From Eudorina sp. 2006-703-Eu-15 (lineage: Eukaryota; Chlorophyta; Chlorophyceae; Chlamydomonadales; Volvocaceae), in the NCBI GenBank assembly GCA_003117195.1, contig BDSI01000133.1, forward strand, positions 69,501-133,500: 64,000 nt of DNA, given 5' to 3'. The notes beneath the pieces were generated by a model. It had not been told where the DNA came from and searched no databases. It saw only the letters and a program-made list of their open reading frames with translations. How positions within the stretch are numbered: the stretch's first letter is position 1; the number at the start of each line of letters is the position of its first letter. Both the position numbers and the translations under genes were made by a program. Shown here in pieces: positions 37,401 to 48,707 of the stretch.

Positions 37401-39670
37401 GAAGCGCCTCGGGCGCCAGCCTCGGCGCCAGCCTCGGCGGCGGCGGAGGAGGAGGAGGCGCACCGCAGCTCCCGCCCGCCACCCCCGGTGCCGCCGCCGC
37501 CGCCGCCGCCACCACGCCGGGCGGCGCCTCCGGCGGGCCCACCTTCGGCGGCTGGGTGGGCACGGGGCCGGCCTCCCAGACCTCCCCCCGGCTGGGGCCC
37601 TCGGGTGGGATACTCGGGGCGGCCCCGGGCGCCAACGGCCACCACCCGCTGGGACTGTCCGTGGACCTCGACGCGCTGCGAGCGCAGGTGTGTGTGTGTG
37701 TGTGTACGACGAACGACCCACCGCCGTACTGTGTACGACGTAGACGGCAGTACCGTAGCAGGCAGTCCCGTTTCGTCCCGGTTCGTCCTCCCTTTGTATG
37801 TTTCCATACTGTTCGGTGCACAGCGCAACCGTGCTTGCGTGTCCTCTAGGGTTTGCCCAATGGCCATTCGTTGCCCTTCACTTGCTTGCCGTGCCCCTCG
37901 TTGTGACGTTGGTAGTTTCCCCCTCCCGCTTTGACTGTCTGATGGGTTGATTCAGATGTTTCGTTGCGGGCTTTGTCTCTCTCTCTCTCAGTCTCCATCA
38001 ATGACCGCACCGCGCTGCCCTCCCCCATTCCCCCGCCCGCGACCACCGCCTCCCGCCCTCCCCCCCGCCCCCCCCCTCCTCTGGGTGGCCTCGATTGACA
38101 TAACTCCACCCCCCGACCCCGACCCCGAACCCACCCCCCACCCCCCGGTGGCCCCGCACCCCCCCCTCCCTCCCTCTCCCTCTCTCAGGTGGAGGCGGAG
38201 CTGAAGGCTCAGGTGACGGCCCAGGTGGTGGGCGACCTTCGCAGTGAGAAGACGGTCGAGTACATTCGGGAGCTGGAGACGGCGGTGGGGAGGTACCGCC
38301 AGGAGCTGCAGGTAGCTGCGGTGGGGGGAGGGGGCAGGGGGGAGGGTGGAGGGGGCAGGGGGAGGGGGAAGGGGCAGGGGACAAGGGGGGAGGGGGCAGG
38401 GGACAGGGGGCAGGGGGAGGGGGGGCAGGGGGAGGGCGTGAGGGTGTTGCAAGACACGCGCAAGCACGACATGAACGGGGCAAAGGGGCGGGGGGCCAGC
38501 GGCCACGTGGGGGCCTGGAGGGGGCGGGTCATGAATCTGATTATTCGTGTAACGTATGATAATTGGTGGTGGCAGCAGAGGCAGGCTTGGTTGGTATGAT
38601 ATGCGCTCATCATGATCAGGGCTGGCCTGAGCCCTACATGTCCCTCCGCTGCGCCTCCCCCCTCTTCATCCTCCCTCCCCGCTTCCGTCCCTCCCCACCC
38701 GCCACCCTTACGCTCCCCCAACACCCCTCACCCCCCCACCCCCACCAGTCGGAGAAGAAGCGCAGCGCCGAGATGGCGGTGGCCCTCCGCTCCGTGCAGC
38801 GGCAGCACCAGCGGCCCGAGAGCCCCATCAACAAGGCCATCGCAGCGCACACCCCCGCCGGCACCATCAAACTGGCGCCTACCTGGGGCCTGGGGCACAC
38901 CGGCACGCCGCGCGGCGTGGGGGCCCTCAGCGCCAGCGGCGGCGTGGTGGGCGGCAGCAGCAGCGGCGGCGTGGCTTCGCGGCCCGCCACCGCCGGACTG
39001 GGGTCGCTGACGGAGGGCACCGGCGCGGGCTCCAGCAACGGCCGGGCGTCGGGTGGGTGGCAGTTGTGGGTGGTTGGCCAGTTGTGGGTGGTTGGCAGTT
39101 GTGGGTGGTTGGCAGGTACCCCCCTGCCCATCGGCGGGGAGATCACCGAAGGGAGCACTCCGCTCCGCTCCTTTTGAGTTGCAGAGGCGTGTACGCACCG
39201 CTGAATCGTATGTATGTAGGCGCAGCCATATCTGTTCGTGTCCTGCAGCCAACTGTGCTAGTTCAGATGCTGAGCTGCCCAATTCCACCACCCTTAAGCT
39301 TCTATATGCTGTGTGTGTGTGTGTGTGTGTCTCACGTGTTGGACTTCCATGAAATTGACATTTCGCTGTCGTGTCATGTTCGCGAGGGAGTGGGCATCGG
39401 GAGGAGGCACTGCTGCTCAGTTTTCCGTACTCGTGCTCCAAGTGCCGGCCTATCCCGATTCCTCTCTCAATCTCCCCTCCCCGGGCCCCCGCGCGCGCAC
39501 ACACCTGGCCTTCCTCCCCCGCCCCTTCCCACCCCCGCCCCCGTCCCGCCCCTTTGACCCGCCCCCTCCCCCGCCTGGCCCCTGCAGCCCCCGCGTCCGC
39601 CCGGCGGCCCAGCACCTCCGTGACCGCCCTCACCAGCAGCTTCCGGGAGGTGGGCATGGCCATCCCCTGA
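28445..39670 (+). CDS. N-terminal-motor kinesin-like protein (17 exons)
   Basis: Exons are 28445-28908, 29253-29523, 29723-29867, 30498-30571, 30921-30983, 31373-31741, 32155-32643, 33031-33120, 33992-34072, 34244-34297, 34873-35067, 35393-35548, 36530-36700, 37313-37687, 38189-38311, 38749-39052 and 39588-39670. Total 3507 nt, 1168 residues, phases consistent throughout. The microtubule motor (about 9-410) has P-loop GHTGSGKT (87-94), a switch I-like SSRAH (271-275), switch II DLAGSE (300-305) and VPYRDAKLTR. A ~30-residue Gly/Ala loop is inserted before VPYRD. Gly/Ala-rich linkers (exons 7 and 14) and Glu/Lys/Gln-rich coiled-coil segments (start of exon 7, exons 8-13, exon 15) follow, suggesting dimerisation, then a low-complexity tail. 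Subfamily is not assigned. Switch I lacks the conserved Asn and second Ser of NxxSSRSH, so ATPase activity may be altered. Confidence 0.95.
34801..34820 (+). repeat. Dispersed intronic motif, 53 nt before kinesin exon 11
   Basis: TGTCTACCAATTTCCTATAC is the consensus form. It is followed by a C/T-rich tract running into the acceptor at 34872. Confidence 0.75.
36024..36103. repeat. Tandem duplication with telomere-like CCCTAAA words (kinesin intron 12)
   Basis: A ~38-bp unit (GCCGCAGCAACCCTAAACCC, continuing TCACCCCACACTTGTGC) is present twice; the second copy has an additional CCCTAAA. Related TTTAGGG words occur at 28918-28932, 21568 and 22441, always in introns. Confidence 0.85.
36177..36196 (+). 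repeat. Dispersed intronic motif in kinesin intron 12
   Basis: TGTCTACCGATTTCCTATAC differs from the consensus at one position and is preceded by CGCAGTTTGGATA. It is 333 nt from the acceptor because a 21-bp minisatellite has expanded between motif and splice site. Confidence 0.75.
36233..36525. repeat. 21-bp minisatellite before kinesin exon 13
   Basis: About 14 copies of AACCACCCCACTAACTCCCCC run almost to the acceptor of exon 13 (36529). The array supplies the polypyrimidine-rich 3' end of the intron, and the repeated CTAAC could offer many branch-point-like sites. Confidence 0.95.
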
Positions 39671-40214
39671 CGGTCCGACCCCGCCTCTGCGCCCGCCTCC
39701 GCGCCCGCCTCCGCGCCCGCCTCTGCGCCCGCCTCTGCGCCCGCGCTCAGCCCCACCCCGGGTCGCGCCGGCCCGGGCCTCCTGCCCGCCATCCTGCCGG
39801 GGCGGGTGTCGCCGCTGTGAGAGGGAGGGAGGGAGGCCTCTCCACAGACACACACACATACACACACACACGGGAGGGTTTGGGAGTCCGGCCCCGGCCC
39901 CGGAGGACAAGGAGGTGGCTGCTGTGGACCAGTTGGCGCCGGCCTGGGGTATGGCATGCCGGGGTGCTGTGTTGCGATGCGGGATCGATAATGCGGCATG
40001 TGGGCGGGGGCTGGGCCGGGACGGAGCGGGGGGAGGGGAGGGGACTTGCGGCACGGGGCCCCCCCGGCCCCCGGCTCTCGTATAGCTGCTGCTGTGAGGG
40101 AGATGGTTGCAGGTGCAGGTCCCTCGAGAGATGCGAGTCCTGAGGCCGTCTGGAGGACTCCCCGCGCCGGCAGGCTGCAGGCAGGTAGACACACTGTGCT
40201 GGGCGAGGCGGGGG

Positions 40215-40330
40215 AGGCAAAAAGGGGCGAGGGGCGGGGCAGGCGAAAAGGGGCGAGGCGGGGCAGGCGAAAAGGGGCGAGGGGCGGGGCAGGCGAAAAG
40301 GGGCGAGGCGGGGCAGGCGAAAAGGGGAGG
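40215..40330. repeat. G-rich minisatellite downstream of the kinesin
   Basis: Alternating units of AAAAGGGGCGAGGGGCGGGG and AAAAGGGGCGAGGCGGGGC occur in about five copies. No coding potential is supported. Confidence 0.9.
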
Positions 40331-42024
40331 AGCCGTGGGGTCCTCGGTTTCCCTTGCTGGGGTGGGGGGGCCGAAGGGGCAGACAGGAAACTCGTACGAC
40401 GGCTGTGGAAGGCGGGGTGCAGGGTGGCGGGGGCCGACCAGGGGCTGTCCAGGGGCTGTCGACACCTGCCTGTCGTTGATGCCGGCACATCGGGCGCGGG
40501 CACTTCGGGACGGGGCGCGTGTGCTGCGAACCCACTTCTGATGCTGCTTCGGGCAGATGCTCCGGGGAGGCTCATTTGGGGGGGCCGCGGCATCGTGGTT
40601 TCGGAGTGTGGTACGGCAACGTTGACGTGGCTGTTGCGATCTTGGCGCCAGCGCTGCCGTGTGGGGTCGAGCAGGCGCCTCCAGTTAGGGGCGTTCGTTC
40701 GCCCTCGGGGGATATAATGAGGAGCATATTTGGCGTCAGGGAATTGGGCCAAGGGGCGCATGAATAGGAAGCGTGGACGGAGGATGGGGTGGATTTGACG
40801 ACAGGCGCGGGGGCGCTGTGTGTGTGTGGGGGGGGGGGTTGGCTCGGTCGCCGATCGGCGTTGCGGACCTCCGCAGCAGGCAGCTGCTGCAGATGGCTGC
40901 TGCCGTACTCGTGACTGCTGCTCGCAGGTCGTACGAGTGGGGAGGGGGGTTCGTTGTTTCCCGGAGGGGCGGCGCAGGAGTGTGGGCTTGTGGCGAATAC
41001 GAGAGCGGACATAGGGCGGGATGACGTGAGGCGGAGGATGGAGGCATGGAGATGTGACGCCCGCAGACGGTTTGATCCGCTTTGCTCGGCATCCTCGCGG
41101 GCGGGGTGGATGCGAGTGGGGTTGTGTGTGAGGGGGGGAAGGGGGTTGCCCCGTGTTGGGACAGATTACGCCTTGCTGTCACACTGGACGCGCCGTCCGC
41201 TTTTTCGACTGGTTTGGTTGCGACGTAAGTTTACACAGCAGGGACTTGGTCTTTAGCACTCAACATTTGATTCAGGCGGATGATAGTTATCAGATGATCG
41301 CGGAGGCGTCGAGCGTTGGCGCGCACACATGTCGTACTGCTGGCAGCGATCGCAGTTGGGCGTTTCGGCTTCGTTGTGGGTTCTGGAGCGGCGGCGTCCA
41401 GCTCAGCGCATCGGGGCCTTGAGACCAACCTCGTTCTGGCATGGGGCGCAAGGGATGTGCGCGCCTCTCGGTACGTCTCAGTCAGTTGCATGGCCTGTGA
41501 TTTCACGGACCTAAAATTTTCGGATGACGAAGACGGATTCTACGTGAACAGTCCTGGCTTTAAAGCTTGGTAATTGATTTGGGTTGTCAAGGCGTGTGAC
41601 GACACGAACACACTCCGGTACGGTGACTGGTGAGCCATGTAAGCTGTGGTACAGTCCTGTTGCTGACCAGCTGACAGCCGTCTGGCGACGGGTGGACCAA
41701 GAACCACTGGTGTGATGCGTGTTTGGATCAAGAAGCAACTTGTTCGTGTCTGCTCATGCATGTGCAGAACCGCACTATGATAATTGGGCCACGCGGGCCG
41801 GCTACAGAACTGCGGGTCTGTCGTCTGACATGACGCCTGCGCCATGTAACTGATGGTCTGGAAGGAATGGAGCGTCGGCGGATGTCACGCGGTCAGAGAC
41901 GCCCCAGATAGCTACTTGCTGATATTACTTGGAAGCTGCTAAGCTGTCCCATGCACATGCGCGTGCACATGTGATAAACTTAGTAGGGGACGGGAGAAAT
42001 CACAGCCTTCGGCACGTCGACTCG

Positions 42025-42029
42025 TTACA
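42025..42029 (-). terminator. Polyadenylation signal of PETM
   Basis: TTACA on the plus strand is TGTAA on the minus strand, the usual chlorophyte polyadenylation signal. It lies about 175 nt past the PETM stop codon. Confidence 0.6.
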
Positions 42030-42202
42030 ACCGACCACGCGACGGACCAAATCGCTGTCGGGAAAAACAACCATCCGGCTGAACATTTCAAAATTGCGAG
42101 TATATGCCGAAGTCAGCAGCGCAACCTGTGAAGGCGACGCTGGTCACCGTCCCCATGACCCCCAAGTAAACCCCATGCTAGCACACGCACAAGCCGCATC
42201 GC

Positions 42203-42761
42203 TTAGAGCTTGCCCTCCTCGACCAGGGACTCAACGCGGAGGAGCACGAAGCCAACGGCCAGGCCCTGCATTGCGCACAGTCAAGCAAGCAAATTGTAAG
42301 CGACGATCGGTACGCGTACAATATTCCTTGTCAATTGAGAAGTTCAAAGTTTAAATTGTGATAATCTATGCATAATTGGCGGGCATCTGTGCGCATGTGC
42401 ATAACTAAGTGAAGACCTACCACAAGCGTGATGCCAACCATGGTCAGGGCAGTGCCGGCAATGAAGCCGGCCTCGCCAGCGACCATCGCCAGCTCATTGA
42501 CGGCCTTGGTGGCCACACCCCGGCTCGGGGCAGGGGCCTTCGGGCCGGCAGTCCTGTGCGCAAGAGTGCAGAGCGGCGATTCAGCGACGACTCCCACATC
42601 AGCAGGTCATGACCGCATCCGAGTTGCTGAAAACACTGATCAAAGTATAAAAGCTACCTGAGGGCTGGGCGAACAGCTGGCCGCGCGGCAGCGACGCGGG
42701 TGGTCGCGCTGCGGGGAGCAGCGACGCCGCTGCAGGCGGTGCGAGCCAGGGACATGGCCAT
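42203..42761 (-). CDS. PETM: Cytochrome b6f complex subunit PetM, plastid-targeted (three exons)
   Basis: Exons on the minus strand are 42761-42658, 42553-42421 and 42265-42203, 300 nt in total, encoding 99 residues, with GT/AG ends and consistent phases. The first ~60 residues form an Ala/Arg/Ser-rich chloroplast transit region (MAMSLARTACSGVAAPRSAT). The mature protein of about 39 residues begins near GEAGFIAGTALTMVG, has one membrane span, and ends LLRVESLVEEGKL, the PetM signature. PetM is a small single-span subunit of the cytochrome b6f complex in thylakoids, which transfers electrons from plastoquinol to plastocyanin. In green algae the gene is nuclear, as here. Length and mature sequence agree closely with the Chlamydomonas protein as known to me. 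A TGTAA signal follows. Confidence 0.97.
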
Positions 42762-43333
42762 CTCTGCTTGTGAATAGAAAAAGAAGTGAGATGATTCTGT
42801 CTGGCTAGCCTGAGAAGCGTGCTGCGACAAGTGTAAGTCGAGGCGGATAACCTTTGCCGACCATCTCCACAAGGCCCCCAACAGTCGTACGGCCCTTAGC
42901 CAGTTTTGAGAAAGTCTCTCACAATTTACATGCAATGGAATTAGTTTCCTGGATCATGCTTACATTCACCGACTGTGGCTTATGCGCGTGGCTCTTGCGA
43001 AGGAATAGATACAAGTTGTCAAGTCGTTGTAACATGGTCACCGCTGGCCTCGAAGGGAATCTAATTTTGGAAATATGATACAGAACTGACTGAATTACAG
43101 CGCGGGCATGAGGCTGTGTGCGAGTGGCCGTGTTACAGTCAACAACGCTTTTCCTTCTGGTAGAACATCCAGGCTGAAGCTCCGCAGATGTGAAGTTACT
43201 AACACTGATGTTTATGTGTTACGTCATTTCAGTGGCCTCACCTGTCGGTTCTGCAAGGCGGTCTCCGCAATGACCCAGCACGTGGGACCTGCAGAGGTAT
43301 CAGCCATGGCGAGGACCGGCATGGTCAAGGCGT

Positions 43334-43863
43334 GTCACGGGACTGGCCCCTTGGTGGCCCGTGATTCAAATCCATTAGTTCAGTGGGTGGTCCTCCAGAG
43401 GGTTTTTCCCGTGGCGGACCACCACTGAACCTCACTGAACTACCGCATTTTAATCTAGGGTTGAACACGATGATTATACCCACTGTCGGATGTGACAGCA
43501 TACGTAGCAGAGACACGTTTATGCGTCCACCTCGCGCTGCAGGGCGACCTCCCTGGGGGGCAGGTGGGTTAGTAGGAGGTCGCGACCACATCGATGTGCA
43601 CATATCATCACGACGAGGCCAGCACCTTCCACCCAAACGGTTCCACCCGTACAAGGCAACAACCCTATCATCTTACCCGTATATGCAGGTGACCCCGGGG
43701 GCAGTAAGCCACTCTTAACCACCTTAAGGCCGACCACCACGACGTAAGACCGTGCCCACAAGCTGAGCAGGTCCTCGCCCCCACCTTGACATATTCGACT
43801 CGACCGTTGATCCCTTTTTGGGCGGGGCCCCAGCGCGAAGCGCGTTCGGGGGGCCCCGCCCCC
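43334..43863. other. Cluster of strong inverted repeats, possible fold-back element
   Basis: Three hairpins lie within 530 bp. CACGGG pairs with CCCGTG (43335-43362). GTTCAGTGGGTGGTCC (43378-43393) pairs with GGACCACCACTGAAC (43416-43430) over a short loop. GGGCGGGGCCCC (43820-43831) pairs with GGGGCCCCGCCC (43850-43861), with a nested CGCGAAGCGCG. No credible ORF is present. The GC-rich nested palindrome resembles the short palindromic repeats common in volvocine organelle DNA and non-autonomous transposons. Its origin is undetermined. Confidence 0.5.
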
Positions 43864-45845
43864 TAGGACTGCCCCTGTCCGTGTGTCCGCCGTGCGCCGT
43901 GTGTAACGGCAAAACGTTCATAATCCGCTAAACTAATTCGCAAGGTTTGTCATATTAATTGTCCTCTATTGCAAGGTATCCTTGGTTTGGCTGACAAAAG
44001 TTGTATGCGCACAAACGGTCAAAGTAAAGCTCCGCGGTCTCCATTTGACCCAGGTCAACGTCCACCCAACGCCTCTCGCGCTCATATTTGTTTCAACAGG
44101 TGCCGCGTGATGAATTATGGACTTATGAATGGGCGGCGTGTGCTAAATTGAACTTCCATAGTGTTCTCATGTTTAAACATCAAGATGCCACCAACATCAA
44201 GATTTGCCTTTCTGTCTTGCCAGATGAATATAATTCAACAATATGTATTGAATCAAAGTTTCAAGATGCAAAGGGATAGCATACCGAGTACCAACGAGTT
44301 CTCCAGTTCCGAAGTCCGGGTCTCACCGCGGCTTTTTCGCACCCTGTTTTGCCTTATATTTGCTATGTAACTATTGATGGCAAACTTTACAGGTTCACGT
44401 CTGCTGCAGGCGTGCAACTGAAGGGCTGCATGCTTGCCGACGGACCAAACAACTACAGTTTCACAGCAAAACAAGAATGCTTCAAGCTTGCTTGCTTTTT
44501 GATATCTGCTTGACAGACGGATATGGTAGTGCACAGGCGTGTAGCGGTACGATAATAATGCAGATGCGGTGACCGCCGTTGGCGGCGCGTACTGCAGGTT
44601 GGTTTCGGGGCTACCCTACCTGCTTGAGCTTGCTCAATCTATGCACGCCGATCCACCTTCAACATCAACGACACCCTCAATGGCACCTTTTCACTCTCTC
44701 ACACTCTTGCGCCTTAACAGAGTTCCCGTTGTAAAGCAAGCGGCCTGTACGGATCCCCGCCCTTTTTCCGGCTTCAAGGAAGCCGACCCCCTACTTGTTG
44801 GGGATCAGCGTAACGTTCATTCGTTCACTCGACTAGTGGCATTTCGTGACAACACGACACGGGAAAGCAGTGCGAACTCACACAAACCCAGATCGAAATT
44901 TGCATGGGGACGGGCTGGTTCCACACCCCTGGACTCGAGGCCTAGGCTTGCCACGCAAGGGAAACGACAGTGTACGACAGCGACCCTTGCCTACCAGAAG
45001 ACGGCCATCGCAGGAATTGTTTCAAGTCGTCGAGATGCTTGGTTATAGTTGCCTTACGTATTCTGTACGTCTCGATTTCGATGGTTTTATTGACCTGTAC
45101 GACGGTTGCCACGGTTATCGGCAGCATCACTTCCATGCGCACCGCTAAGCCCCACTCAGAGCACCGGGGCGGATGGAAATTCTCTGCACGCGGTTGGTAT
45201 CGGCCGACTTGAGGGCTGCTTGGATCTTCACGCTGCAGACGCGTGTGCTGGATGTGACTGGCATACGCATCCATACCTGTGGGGTCCGCCCCACAGCTTT
45301 CGCGGTTGCGCGCCATGATCTTCGCAGCCCTATGTGCTGTCAAACAGGGCCTGCTCGCTCAGACGCTGGGACCCACGGGACGTCCAGGGAAATGCGGCCA
45401 ATTCAACAAGTAAAAGTTCCCCAAGAAACTAACATGAGCGAGCCGCTTATTGGTGTAAGTAATAGCCCACGCCAAAGCACTGGCTGCGCGTTACAACAAC
45501 GAGAAGTCCAACAGACATTCGGATGCTTTACCAGGATTTCTCCGAAGCGCCCCAGTAATGTACACAATGCCCATGCCATCAGTATGCACGATCTGTATGT
45601 TCGTTCGCGTGCGGCGCGATTGTGTGGAGCCTTGCTCAAGTCCCCGTAGATAATCATAGTAAGCTCGTGACAAAAGCCAATATCCTCAATTTTGAAACTG
45701 ATTTGAATCAGTTGACCAAATCGCATTCATGCAACCCGAGCGTTTTTGAAGCTCTGCAGTCTGCACCCTTGGCCCTTCCCGCGTTTCCGCATTACAGTAC
45801 CTTGTGGCCTCAGGGGCCGGACACATGTCGTGAACATAACGAACC
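43864..45845. other. Lower-GC intergenic stretch without a supported gene
   Basis: Base composition is clearly less GC-rich than in the genes. Only short unlinked reading frames are present, with no splice-consistent exon chains and no protein motif recognised. It separates PETM (minus) from the rhomboid-like gene (plus) and probably contains the promoter of the latter near its right end. Confidence 0.5.
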
Positions 45846-48436
45846 ATGAAGCTATCACAGCAAGAAAGGTGCCTACGCTTGAAGGGCTTGTGCTTTCCGC
45901 CAAGGGTCAGTGCCGTGGCGACGGGCAGGTCATGGTGTCGGTCTACACCTCCTGGGCGCTCTCCCGCAGCCGTCCTCTGCGATGCCTCGAAGAAAAAGAG
46001 CCCGAAAGACAGCAATGCATCGGGAGCTGAAGCTGCGGGGCTGGCGAAATCGTTCCTGCGAGATGCGATGAACGGTTGGTCAAACATTGCTGCCGCACGC
46101 CGCTATGTTGCGTCCCGCCAGCATGTTCCTTGCCCGACTTGCGATTTCCGATTGACGGCTTCCGCCATGCACCTCGCATCTTCGCACCGACGCAAGGCCG
46201 TTCGCTTATCGACAACATGGTCATTACCTTCCCTTTCCCGCACACCGCCAGCGCTGTCCACGCCAGCCGGCAGCGCGCCCACGCAGCGCGCCGGTGTCGC
46301 CACCGCCGCGACTCTCCCCGAGGACCTGCGCAGCGCCTCCTACGCCATCGCCGCCACCCAGACCGCCCTCTTCCTCGCCTGCGCGCTGCTGCCGCTGCTG
46401 CCCGCGGCCGCCATGCTGCTCAACCACCGCCAGCCGCAGCTGTGGCAGCTGCTGACCTCCAGCTTCACGCACCCCAGCTTCGAGAGCCTCATGCAGTGCG
46501 TTTTCTTCACGTATATCTTCGGCCGGGTCGTGGAACGGAACCACGGGTCGCTGGCGACGTGGCTGGTCTACATCGCCTGCGGCGCAGGTGCGACATCGGT
46601 GCGTGGAGAGCAAGCGCACTGCCCCTGCCCGCTGCTCACCCTAAGGAGGGTCTGGACCCAAAAAACCTCAACCCGGAACCCTAGGTCCCCCAATCCGAAC
46701 CCGTGTCAAAACCCCAAGCCGGGTGGAGGGCTGTGTGTCTCGCCCCATGGAGCCACGGCCCCTGCATCGCCAGCACCCCACCGTGGCCAAACCCCCTGTA
46801 ACCAAAGCCCCCTCTTCCCCCCACAAAGTCCCAACCCCCGAGCGTGTCACGTAATCCTTGCCGTTCGCCGGCCCCCTGGCCTGCCTCCTAACACCCTAGC
46901 TGCCCCCCGGAGCCGCGACCCTAACCTTACCTTCCTTACCTACCTCTCCCCCTCCTCCGTCCACGACATATCACATACCCGACACACCGGCATGCGCACC
47001 CGACCAGCCGCCGCGGGCATGGCCTGGTGGATGCTGCCCGCCAAGGGGGCCCTGCTGTCCTCCGCCGCGCCCGCTGCCGCCTGGGGTCTGTTCCTTGTGG
47101 GCATCGGCCTGCCGCGAGTGGCCAAGAAGCCGCTGGAGGTGGCCTGTCTGCTGCCCTTCGCATTCGCGGCCACCATGTCCAGGTGCGCCCGGGCAGCATG
47201 GGGGAGCGGGGTAGGGGGGAATAGCCACCGCGAACCGGTGGCGGCATGTGTGGGGACCCCCTGGAGCGGCCGGTCGTACAGCGCCGCACGACGGCCGGGC
47301 ATTGCCGTGGTACTGTTACGGCCTCCCTCCCTGGAGCCCTGACCCGGCTCTCGAGTCGTCCCACCCTGACTTGGCCGGGTCCCCCCCTGGCCTCCCTCCC
47401 TCCCTGTCTTCCCCTGATGTCAATTCAAGACAGCGAGCCCTTCCTCCCGCCCTTCCCCCTCCATCCTTTCCTACCAATGTCCTGTACCCCTCCCTCCGGT
47501 CCCGCCCTCCCTCCCCCCGTCCCTGCCCTCGGGCCGCAGGTACTCGCCGCTGGCCTCGCTGCTGGTGCACGAGGGTATGGCCCAGGGGCAGCTGGTCCAC
47601 GTGGTGGGGGCCTCGCTGGCGGCGGGTGTGGCGGCGCTGGTGCTGGCGGCGGTGGACGCGTGGCGGGAGGAGCAGGAGCGCAAGCGGCGGGAGGCGGAGC
47701 GGAAGCAGATGGAGGCGAAGCGGAAGGTGCGGGGAAAGGTGGCTGTGTGCGGGGTTGGTTGTGTGCGAGGGAAGGGACGGAGGGAGGGTGTGGAGGTGTG
47801 GTGTGAGTCCGCTTGGCCTCCTTCCAAAAGGAGAGAGTGCGCGTGTGGGGGTGCGGGAGAGGGTTGACAACCGGGGCGAAAGCCAAGCGCGGTCGCACTC
47901 TGCACCCTCACTGGCCCCAGTTGAGAGCTGTCCGGACGGAACCCATGTGTGTCGACAAGCTGTCTGTCTGTCTGTCTGTCTGTCCCCGGGCCCTCCGTCA
48001 TCTGCACCTGCCGGCTGACGAATCTGTCCTTCCTCCCCCCAAGCCCCATGTCTCGGCGATGTGCCCCCGCCCGGTGCCATCCCAGAGCGGCGGTGCAGCC
48101 CTCCACCTGTGAACAACTGTACGGCAAGCCCCAAAGCCCTTGTGGCGGTGGTTTGTTGGCACGTGGTTGGTTCGCGTTTACGACACTTTGGAGCGCGGAG
48201 GCTTGCAGTTGGCCCGTGCGGTATTCCGCCCTTCCTCCCTCCCTGTCTACCAATTTCCTATATTCCTTCCTCCCTGCCCTCCCTGCCCTCCTTAAAACAT
48301 CCTCTGCTGGCTTGGGGTTGTGTCGTGTTGGGTTGTGTTGTCGCAGGAGGCCGCCGCCAACCAGGAGGAGGTGATCGTGCAGGTCATCAATGCAGCCAGC
48401 CAGGCGGCTGCTCAGCTCGGGAAGAAGCTGCTCTGA
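45846..48436 (+). CDS. Rhomboid-like membrane protein lacking the catalytic serine (four exons)
   Basis: Proposed exons are 45846-46587, 47008-47182, 47540-47726 and 48347-48436 (1194 nt, 397 residues). The last three junctions are phase-consistent; an additional intron in the N-terminal ~140 residues is possible, so the start is less sure. The N-terminus is Ser/Arg/Ala-rich and plastid- or mitochondrion-transit-like. The membrane core resembles rhomboids: WQLLTSSFTHPSFESLMQ, IFGRVVERNHG, then AAPAAAWGLF where active enzymes have GxSGxxxGL, and LVHVVGASLAAGV with the conserved His (47598-47600). The nucleophile position is Pro (47070-47072). The C-terminus has a charged helix (WREEQERKRREAERKQME). 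Active rhomboids are intramembrane serine proteases; this one is probably a pseudoprotease. The family assignment is inferred from motifs only. Confidence 0.7.
47468..47487 (+). repeat. Variant dispersed intronic motif before rhomboid-like exon 3
   Basis: TTCCTACCAATGTCCTGTAC is a diverged copy 53 nt upstream of the exon start at 47540, the same spacing as in kinesin intron 10. Confidence 0.55.
48244..48263 (+). repeat. Dispersed intronic motif before the last rhomboid-like exon
   Basis: TGTCTACCAATTTCCTATAT lies 84 nt before the exon start at 48347 and is followed by CCTTCCTCCCTGCCC. Confidence 0.75.
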
Positions 48437-48627
48437 TGGGAATGAGGGCCCAGCATACGGATGAGGTTGAGGATGAGGGTCAGCCTGACCTGACCTGACG
48501 CGGCCTGACCTGAACAGGCCTGACCTGACCTGCCCGGACCAGGGTCTGTACAGGAGAAGGGAAGGGGAGGGGAGGGGAAGGGAGGGCTGCGTAGCGGCGC
48601 CACCGCACAACCTCGGGTGTACTCTCC

Positions 48628-48707
48628 GGCAGCAGATGTACCCCCCGGCAGCAGATGTACCCCCCGGCAGCAGATGTACCCCCCGGCAGCAGATGTACCC
48701 CCCGGCG
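48628..48707. repeat. 19-bp minisatellite
   Basis: Four near-perfect tandem copies of GCAGATGTACCCCCCGGCA, with no spacer structure. It lies about 190 bp past the rhomboid-like stop codon, possibly in its 3' UTR. Confidence 0.95.

Larger units (their letters stand above)
39671..42202. other. Kinesin 3' region and convergent intergenic space
   Basis: Kinesin (plus) and PETM (minus) converge here. A short GCGCCCGCCTCC-type tandem run is at 39680-39755, and a GGGGCGAGGCGGGGCAGGCGA-type minisatellite is at about 40215-40330. TGTAA words in plus orientation are at 41638-41642 and 41845-41849; either could end the kinesin mRNA, but only with a UTR of about 2 kb. No supported gene is present. Confidence 0.5.

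Noticed and set aside
38728..40761. 677-codon open frame on the minus strand
   Set aside because: It runs antisense through the last kinesin exons, GCGCCC repeats and the G-rich minisatellite; composition is repeat-driven and no motif or splice logic supports it.
41316..41573. Plus-strand 85-codon frame with a hydrophobic start
   Set aside because: It begins at a non-ATG codon, has no upstream exon and no family resemblance; probably chance.
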